DNA of 10,781 bases from Candidatus Atribacteria bacterium UBA6251. Its GTDB lineage: Bacteria > Atribacterota > Phoenicimicrobiia > Phoenicimicrobiales > Phoenicimicrobiaceae. The stretch lies in NCBI GenBank assembly GCA_002441285.1, contig DJVR01000004.1, positions 1-10,781 on the forward strand. Reading direction: 5' to 3'. Position 1 is the first letter of the stretch; each line of letters opens with the position of its first letter. Shown here piece by piece: positions 7,670 to 10,781 of this stretch. Below the pieces are notes generated by a model. That model was not told where the DNA came from, did not search any database, and was given only the letters and a program-made list of their open reading frames with translations. A program made the position numbers and the translations under genes.

Positions 7670-7828
7670 ATGATGGATAAAATGAATTATAATAAAAATG
7701 TAGAGGTGCGATTTATCGAACCCGGGAAAAAGTTTATAAAGAGAAAAACACAAAAAAATAACTTAAAAGATAAATTAGACAATTTACGTAATATTTTATC
7801 TGAAATGGGGAGTATTTTGATGGCTTAA
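7670..7828 (+). pseudogene. 5' remnant of a LarE-like ATP-dependent sulfur transferase gene
   Basis: A 52-codon open frame starts 5 nt after the cobO stop. Its last 21 residues, running from LKDKLDNLRN to SILMA, resemble the start of LarE (sacrificial sulfur transferase for the lactate racemase nickel cofactor) just before the expected PP-loop YSGGVDS, but a TAA replaces that motif. The first 30 residues (VEVRFIEPGKKF and a lysine-rich stretch) are not recognised. No clear Shine-Dalgarno is present; coupling to cobO is possible. It ends at the same place as the opposing AtuA-like fragment, implying that both lost their 3' parts together. The alternative is a real 52-aa protein of unknown role. 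Identification is from memory of the family and moderate. Confidence 0.5.
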
Positions 7829-8278
7829 CTTGTAATACTGATATCTTTAGATGTTAAAGGCTTTTCTGCGCCTAGGGGCTCGATGGGAGAAAAGTTTAAA
7901 CGTCTTTCTAATTCATTTTTATTAATTTGCGAATAAATACATGCCATCTTAAATGGTGCTAACTTATGTTTTATAGACAAAGACTTTACTATCCCCGCAT
8001 ACAGATTCACACCTCTATCAGTTCCAGTTGTACCGCATGAACCTATTATAACGGGAATATTGCAACGTCTGCCTTCTACAAGCAATAATTCAATATCATG
8101 TTCTTCCCATTCGGTTATGAGGCATATCCGCTCCCAAGAAGGTCGGCCCAACATCAGCTGATCCTGCATCAGCTGCTAAAAAATCTATATTGTGTTTAAG
8201 GCCCTGATAAAATGAAGACTTTTCAATGATATTGTCTCCCAAATTGCCAGTTGAAACCAAAACTGATAATTTCTTCAT
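7825..8278 (-). pseudogene. Truncated, frameshifted AtuA/DUF1446-like gene
   Basis: Frame 1 begins at ATG 8278 with a strong AGGAGG (8-nt spacer) and encodes MKKLSVLVSTGNLGDNIIEK and then DFLAADAGSADVGPTFLGADMPHN before running off frame. Frame 2 continues the same protein from about 8118 with EWEEHDIELLLVEGRR, NIPVIIGSCGTTG and finally IEPLGAEKPLTSKDI, then stops at 7825. The pattern ADAGS-GP-LG, DIELLL, IPVIIGS and PLT-DI is that of the AtuA family (DUF1446; acyclic terpene utilisation and relatives), usually about 400 residues or more, so only the first third remains. A one-base gain or two-base loss near 8110-8118 explains the frame change. Non-functional as it stands. Confidence 0.6.
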
Positions 8279-8399
8279 AACCTTTTCCTCCTATCTCTTT
8301 TTTTGAAAGTTTTTCTTTAAATATCTCCGTCATTCATAGGAATGCGAAGAATTTCGAATCTATTGGCCGATATTATCCTGAAACTTACCCTATCATAAC

Positions 8400-8515
8400 T
8401 CTCTGGGTCTATGCCCTTACATCCCTTCGTTCTGTTTTAGGGATAAAAGCGGAGATAGCTTTTAAGCTTTATTACTGGGTCATGCCCTAATGGAGGAATC
8501 CTCCTTATCTCCGCC
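8400..8515 (-). ncRNA. Candidate structured RNA next to the IS110 relic
   Basis: The stretch between the IS110-like transposase stop and the AtuA-like gene has no ORF but dense structure. GCGGAGATA (8449-8457) and TATCTCCGC (8506-8514) form a 9-bp inverted repeat. Inside it, GGAGG/CCTCC (8492-8504) is a tight hairpin. ATCCCT (8421-8426) pairs with AGGGAT (8439-8444). A near-identical motif, CTGGGTC-(T)-ATGCCCT, occurs twice in the same orientation (8403-8417 and 8475-8488), once inside and once outside the main stem. IS110/IS1111 elements are known to encode bridge RNAs in a non-coding end; this could be such an RNA or its remains. Strand is assumed from the transposase. Confidence 0.35.
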
Positions 8516-8541
8516 TTATCGGTCTTTGGTTTCTTAATTCT

Positions 8542-8980
8542 TTAGGCAGCTTGTCTTATCTGGTTCTTTCTAAACTCACCAAGTACTAATTCTGCCTGGT
8601 ATTCTGTCTGCTTTTTTATTAGGTTATAGATCACCGTTACTATCTTATTGGAGATAACCACTAGTGCTTGCTTCTTAAGAGAATTATGGGGACGTGTTTT
8701 TAAGTATCTGTACAGTTCTTTTAATTCGTGGTTTACTGCCACCATGGTCCTGGCCATCTGATACAAGATACTCCTCAGATTCTTCCGTCCCCGCTTGGAG
8801 ATAACTGTTCTGCTTTTATGCTTAGCCGTTTTTATGGTTCTTGAATTTAAGGACTTCCCTTAATTCCAGACCACGATAATCGACGAAGCGTGCCCACTGT
8901 GTTTTCTTGGCAATATCTACTCCCACTATTAGTGTGCCTGGGGTTATTGCTTCTAACTTTTGAACATTATGACTTTTCAT
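8542..8980 (-). pseudogene. IS110-family transposase, middle deleted
   Basis: From ATG 8980 the first 52 codons encode the N-terminal RuvC-like DEDD start, with IVGVDIAKKTQWARFVDYRG containing the first catalytic aspartate, and stop at 8822-8824. In another frame from about 8826 the C-terminal transposase domain follows at once: ISKRGRKNLRSILYQMA, then ALVVISNKIVTVIYNLI, ending at 8542. The usual protein is about 330-400 aa. The rest of the DEDD domain and most of the region before the C-terminal domain are gone, and the two parts are out of frame. The Shine-Dalgarno is CAGGAGG (8997-8991), 10 nt before the ATG and inside a hairpin. Confidence 0.8.
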
Positions 8981-8990
8981 TTACTTACGA

Positions 8991-9049
8991 CCTCCTGTTT
9001 ATTATGATTTTTGTGCGTTTCTGAGGCACACATTAATCATAGCAGGAGG
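8991..9049 (-). promoter_or_regulatory. Hairpin hiding the IS110 transposase RBS; terminator-like on plus strand
   Basis: CCTCCTG (8991-8997) and CAGGAGG (9043-9049) are perfect inverted copies; inside them ATGATT/AATCAT (9004-9009, 9035-9040) and TGTGC/GCACA (9012-9016, 9026-9030) continue the stem. In a minus-strand transcript the downstream arm is the transposase Shine-Dalgarno, so it would be masked. Read on the plus strand, the hairpin is followed by a T run at 9050-9055 and could end antisense transcription. Confidence 0.65.
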
Positions 9050-9100
9050 TTTTTTAATTTTCAAAGTCCATTTTCACGGATTACAGGAATGCTTAACAAT

Positions 9101-9139
9101 ATTACAAAAGACGGCCCGACAAAGGCCGTCTTTTGTAAT
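9101..9139. terminator. Perfect 16-bp hairpin, bidirectional intrinsic terminator
   Basis: ATTACAAAAGACGGCC (9101-9116) and its exact reverse complement (9124-9139) flank a 7-nt loop. The stem has a GC-rich core and A/T flanks that give T-rich 3' sides on both strands. It lies about 37 nt after the stop of the 26-aa minus-strand gene and probably terminates that operon. Confidence 0.8.
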
Positions 9140-9175
9140 AATAAGCCAATCATCTTGCTATCCATTACAAGGAAA

Positions 9176-9256
9176 CTATTTACCAATCTTACCTTTACCC
9201 CAGATTAGATATATTATTCCTGCTATGGCTATAATTGCTATGATCCAATACCACAT
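9176..9256 (-). CDS. 26-aa single-pass membrane peptide, unknown function
   Basis: Encodes a 26-residue peptide that starts MWYWIIAIIAIAGIIYLIW and ends in a lysine/glycine tail (GKGKIGK). This is one transmembrane helix with a positively charged end that would stay inside by the positive-inside rule. A run of AAAGGGGG sits 11 nt before the ATG, a strong if slightly distant Shine-Dalgarno. It follows the 51-aa gene by 38 bp and is followed by a strong terminator, so it reads as the last gene of a small minus-strand operon. Small membrane peptides of this kind occur in phages and plasmids (holin-like or toxin-like roles), but nothing here fixes the function. Confidence 0.5.
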   Translation of the reverse strand: MWYWIIAIIAIAGIIYLIWGKGKIGK

Positions 9257-9294
9257 AATAATATTTACCCCCTTTCTTGCCTTCCAGGCAATTT

Positions 9295-9450
9295 TTAAAA
9301 AGGCAATCTCCAGACTTTTCTAATAATCTTTCTACCTATGACCTTGTTTTTAACTCTCCGGGCTATCTTCTTGGGATCACTACTCTTTATCTTCTCCACA
9401 TCGTTGGCCATTCTGGCCAAGTTGTAGAGAAATGAAACTGTCTTGCTCAT
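9295..9450 (-). CDS. 51-aa basic protein, mobile-element type, unknown function
   Basis: Starts MSKTVSFLYNLARMANDVE, then SSDPKKIARRVKNKVIGRK, and ends KVWRLPF. The C-terminal half is strongly basic. Its ATG overlaps the TGA of the upstream gene (ATGA at 9450-9447), the classic arrangement for coupled translation, which supports it as a real gene. Similar short proteins with an ARR-KNK-GR tail occur, to my recollection, beside phage or plasmid genes in clostridia-like genomes; this is a weak memory, not a search. It lies between the unknown upstream gene and the 26-aa membrane peptide. Confidence 0.55.
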   Translation of the reverse strand: MSKTVSFLYNLARMANDVEKIKSSDPKKIARRVKNKVIGRKIIRKVWRLPF

Positions 9451-9776
9451 TCTCTTTTGTTCTCCTCTTTAATTTTTGTGACAGGGGACAGTTCTTTGTC
9501 ACACTTTAATTCCTTTCCAGAATCAATCCACTCTTTTATTACTTCTCTTCTCTTTTCTTCTAAGACAACCTCGAGTAATTTTGAAGTTTCTCCTTTGCCT
9601 CTTGCTTTGTTGAGCTTTTCTTTCCAAAAATCAGGCAACCTGTTTTCTGTTTCTGTTTTTATCTCTTCCTGTTGTGAAGGATCAAGCAAATTATAAATCT
9701 GCTCTATTCTTTTAATTTCTTCCTGCCTCTTTTTATTCTCCTCTTCCCATAGCTTTATTTTAATAGGTAATACATA
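9447..9776 (-). pseudogene. C-terminal fragment of an unknown, highly charged protein
   Basis: An open frame of 109 codons without a proper start: YVLPIKIKLWEEENKKRQ, a Glu/Lys-rich helical stretch, then LLDPSQQEEIKTE, RLPDFWKEKLNKA, a KLLEVVLEEKRREVI segment and a charged tail ending NKRE. On its N-terminal side it meets IS1595 transposase sequence near 9778, so the beginning of the gene was removed or displaced. The only start-like codon inside is TTG at 9689. The charged helical character and the two small genes behind it suggest the tail of a plasmid or phage replication-type protein, but I do not recognise the family. The overlapping plus-strand open frame at 9457-9696 looks like a shadow. 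Confidence 0.45.
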
Positions 9777-9778
9777 AT

Positions 9779-10295
9779 CAAAGAGGTATAGGCAAACCAG
9801 TCCTCGGTATAATAGAGACTCCCTGTTTTAAGTATATCTGGTAATATAGGGCATCATGCTCTCTCGGGCACATGAAGAAATAGGAAAAGTAAGGACTTTA
9901 CCCTTTCTCTGGTAGATGCTAAAGACAATGGTTTTATCCGATACACCCCAACCACGCTTACCCGGTCTTCTACCACCGAACATGGTTTCATCCATTTCGA
10001 TCTCTCCTGAGAGAGGTTTAAGGTCGTTAATAACATTTTGATAAATAGTTTCTCTGAACATCCTGAAACATCTTTGGATGGTCAATTGGCTGTAAGGTAC
10101 TTGAAATCACAGACGATAGGCTAGGACACCTAAACAGAAATACTCAATCAATCTCCACTTCCAATAGGGAGAGCTTCCTCTCTTTTTCCAGATGTTTTTT
10201 GATATTTTTCTGGTTAAGCCACCCTGACTACATCTGATTTGACCGCTGGAAAGTGTCCACCATTTTTTACTGCCGCAACGAGGGCATGTTTTCAT
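9779..10295 (-). pseudogene. IS1595-family transposase, decayed and 3'-truncated
   Basis: ATG 10295 opens MKTCPRCGSKKWW, the zinc ribbon of the IS1595 (ISXO2-like) transposases, then LSSGQIRCSQGG, where the last cysteine of the RCxxC pair is glycine. An in-frame TGA (10109-10107) interrupts YRL-FQVPYSQLTIQRC. The DDE core follows in the same frame: GEIEMDETMFGGRRPGKRG with the first catalytic Asp, then KGKVLTFPI. A frameshift near 9830 leads to GSLYYTEDWFAYTSL, which carries the second Asp. Homology ends near 9779, where the charged unknown gene begins, so the last part with the third catalytic residue is missing. No functional transposase can be made. Terminal inverted repeats could not be identified; 10296-10460 shows nothing else. 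Confidence 0.8.
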
Positions 10296-10460
10296 ACTCT
10301 CTTTATACTGTATTATCAACAGTTTTTCAAGGTTCTGGGTGCAACTTAAGTATAGTATTACCTTACTTTTTAGGAATAATAGAGATAGACACTTATTTAT
10401 AATCAAAGCTATAAAAAGCATCCACGACCAATACCAAACATTAGCGGTAATCAGAAGTCT

Positions 10461-10498
10461 AAATAAAAAACTCGCCCTGTTTTTTTACAGAGCGAGTT
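10461..10498 (-). terminator. Intrinsic terminator, minus strand
   Basis: Minus-strand AACTCGCTCTG (10498-10488) pairs over 11 positions with CAGGGCGAGTT (10479-10469), with one T-G wobble and an A-rich 8-nt loop, followed by TTTTATTT. On the plus strand the wobble becomes a C-A mismatch and no T tract follows, so termination is directed to minus-strand transcripts. Confidence 0.8.
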
Positions 10499-10551
10499 AT
10501 AATTAGGAGGTAATTAAAAATGAAAAAGTTTATTATTTTAAGTTTTCAAAC
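10461..10551 (-). ncRNA. Candidate ~90-nt small RNA with exposed CCUCC motif
   Basis: A consensus promoter (10585-10558) and an intrinsic terminator (10498-10461) on the minus strand bracket about 90 nt without an ORF. The 5' half is A/T-rich and apparently unstructured and contains ACCTCCT (10511-10505), the complement of a Shine-Dalgarno site; the 3' half is the terminator hairpin. It is fully antisense to the ribosome binding site and most of the 19-codon ORF on the plus strand. Function by pairing with mRNA ribosome binding sites is inferred. Confidence 0.5.
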
Positions 10552-10579
10552 GAACAAATTATATCATATCTTATTTTAA
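10520..10579 (+). CDS. 19-aa micro-ORF opposite the small RNA
   Basis: Encodes MKKFIILSFQTNKLYHILF, a short hydrophobic and aromatic peptide with a basic start. AGGAGG (10505-10510) lies 9 nt before the ATG, an excellent Shine-Dalgarno for so short a frame. The candidate small RNA on the other strand covers the Shine-Dalgarno and the first 10-11 codons. It may be a leader peptide, a type I toxin-like peptide, or the 5' stub of a gene cut by a transposon. No plus-strand promoter is convincing. Confidence 0.35.
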   Translation: MKKFIILSFQTNKLYHILF

Positions 10580-10585
10580 TGTCAA
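10558..10585 (-). promoter_or_regulatory. Consensus sigma-70 type promoter, minus strand
   Basis: TTGACA (10585-10580), a 16-bp spacer and TATAAT (10563-10558): both hexamers are perfect. The expected start is near 10551. No gene lies downstream before the terminator at 10498-10461, so it appears to drive a short RNA. Confidence 0.75.
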
Positions 10586-10676
10586 GCCTACGAATTGCCT
10601 CATCAAAAAAGTATTCGAAATTTTATCGATGCCTCAGATAAAAATCTAAATGAAATAATTTTTATTATAGGACAAT

Positions 10677-10720
10677 CTCCCCTATATTGGAAGAACAAAG
10701 TTCTTTCCAATAGAGGGGAG
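10677..10720 (+). promoter_or_regulatory. Long hairpin hiding the RBS of the last gene
   Basis: CTCCCCTATATTGGAAGAAC (10677-10696) and the arm 10700-10720 are nearly perfect inverted repeats (one mismatch, one extra base) around AAA. The downstream arm ends in GGGGAG, part of the Shine-Dalgarno (GGAGG, 10717-10721) for the ATG at 10730. It may also be the terminal or subterminal repeat of an insertion sequence. Confidence 0.65.
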
Positions 10721-10729
10721 GATAGGAAG

Positions 10730-10781
10730 ATGTTAACCATGAACCAGAAGAAGGCAGTAACCAGGGAATTGCAAAATAGAT
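10730..10781 (+). CDS. Start of a probable transposase/integrase gene, cut by window end
   Basis: Only 17 codons are visible, MLTMNQKKAVTRELQNR, continuing beyond the window. The MNQKKAVTREL start recalls the N-terminus of a group of DDE integrase-core transposases (helix-turn-helix region), but the match is short and from memory. A GGAGG site lies 8 nt before the ATG; a second ATG at 10739 is possible. The preceding hairpin and the surrounding transposon debris support an insertion sequence identity. Confidence 0.45.
   Translation, partial: MLTMNQKKAVTRELQNR

Larger units (their letters stand above)
8400..9055 (-). mobile_element. Internally deleted IS110-family insertion sequence, ends approximate
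   Basis: The element comprises the transposase remnant (8542-8980), the hairpin upstream of it (8991-9049) and the structured non-coding DNA after it (about 8400-8541). IS110 elements lack conventional terminal inverted repeats, so the exact ends cannot be read. One end lies near 9050-9060 and the other somewhere between 8300 and 8400, upstream of the AtuA-like gene. About 250 codons of the transposase are missing, so it could only move if helped in trans. Confidence 0.5.

Noticed and set aside
9011..9208. Plus-strand open frame of 65 codons across the IS end and terminator hairpin
   Set aside because: It spans two strong hairpins and the 26-aa gene on the other strand, has no RBS, and its translation looks random.
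9457..9696. Plus-strand open frame of 79 codons opposite the charged fragment
   Set aside because: Serine/phenylalanine-rich translation without family features and no good RBS; the minus-strand frame has coupling to the next gene and a protein-like composition.
10107..10109. In-frame TGA inside the IS1595 transposase read as recoded tryptophan or selenocysteine
   Set aside because: cobO and the charged fragment use TGA as a normal stop, a frameshift also breaks the same gene, and CGA to TGA is a simple nonsense mutation.
10461..10498. Hairpin read as a plus-strand attenuator for the micro-ORF
   Set aside because: On the plus strand the stem has a C-A mismatch and no T tract; minus-strand termination fits better.

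Overview
AT-rich DNA from an anaerobic bacterium. The Shine-Dalgarno sites, the cobalamin riboswitch and the mix of families would fit a Bacillota/Clostridia-like or Atribacterota-like genome, but the window alone does not fix the taxon. It splits into a healthy metabolic half (about 1-7665) and a decayed, transposon-rich half (about 7665-10781).

Metabolic half: a tightly packed plus-strand operon carries late cobalamin synthesis: threonine-phosphate decarboxylase (cobD), cobyric acid synthase (cbiP) and adenosylcobinamide-phosphate synthase (cbiB). It runs tail to tail into a minus-strand corrinoid uptake operon, btuF-btuC-btuD (binding protein, permease, ATPase), with a 45-bp overlap of the cbiB and btuD 3' ends. 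The uptake operon has a clear promoter (TTGTAA-17-TATAAT), a textbook cobalamin riboswitch with a closing P1 stem, and a candidate terminator as expression platform. Divergent from it, after about 400 bp of non-coding DNA rich in inverted repeats, sits a corrinoid adenosyltransferase (cobO) with an extended -10 promoter. The cell can therefore import corrinoids, adenosylate them and attach the aminopropanol arm and amides.

Decayed half: downstream of cobO lie the 5' remnant of a larE-like gene (plus strand) and the 5' remnant of an AtuA/DUF1446-like gene (minus strand, frameshifted). Both end at the same point near 7826, which suggests one deletion between two convergent genes. Next is an IS110-family transposase that has lost its middle, with a structured non-coding stretch (about 8400-8515) beyond its 3' end and a hairpin at its 5' end that would hide its ribosome binding site. 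Then come a perfect 16-bp-stem terminator, two tiny genes (26 and 51 aa), and the C-terminal part of a larger unknown gene. That last gene is cut on its N-terminal side by a decayed IS1595-family transposase (internal TGA, frameshift, lost 3' end).

The right edge holds a candidate small RNA with a consensus promoter and an intrinsic terminator, antisense to the ribosome binding site of a 19-residue plus-strand ORF. After it comes the start of what looks like another transposase, again preceded by a hairpin that would hide its ribosome binding site. The most interesting items are the structured RNA candidate beside the IS110 relic, the antisense small RNA/micro-ORF pair, and the repeated use of RBS-hiding hairpins by unrelated elements.
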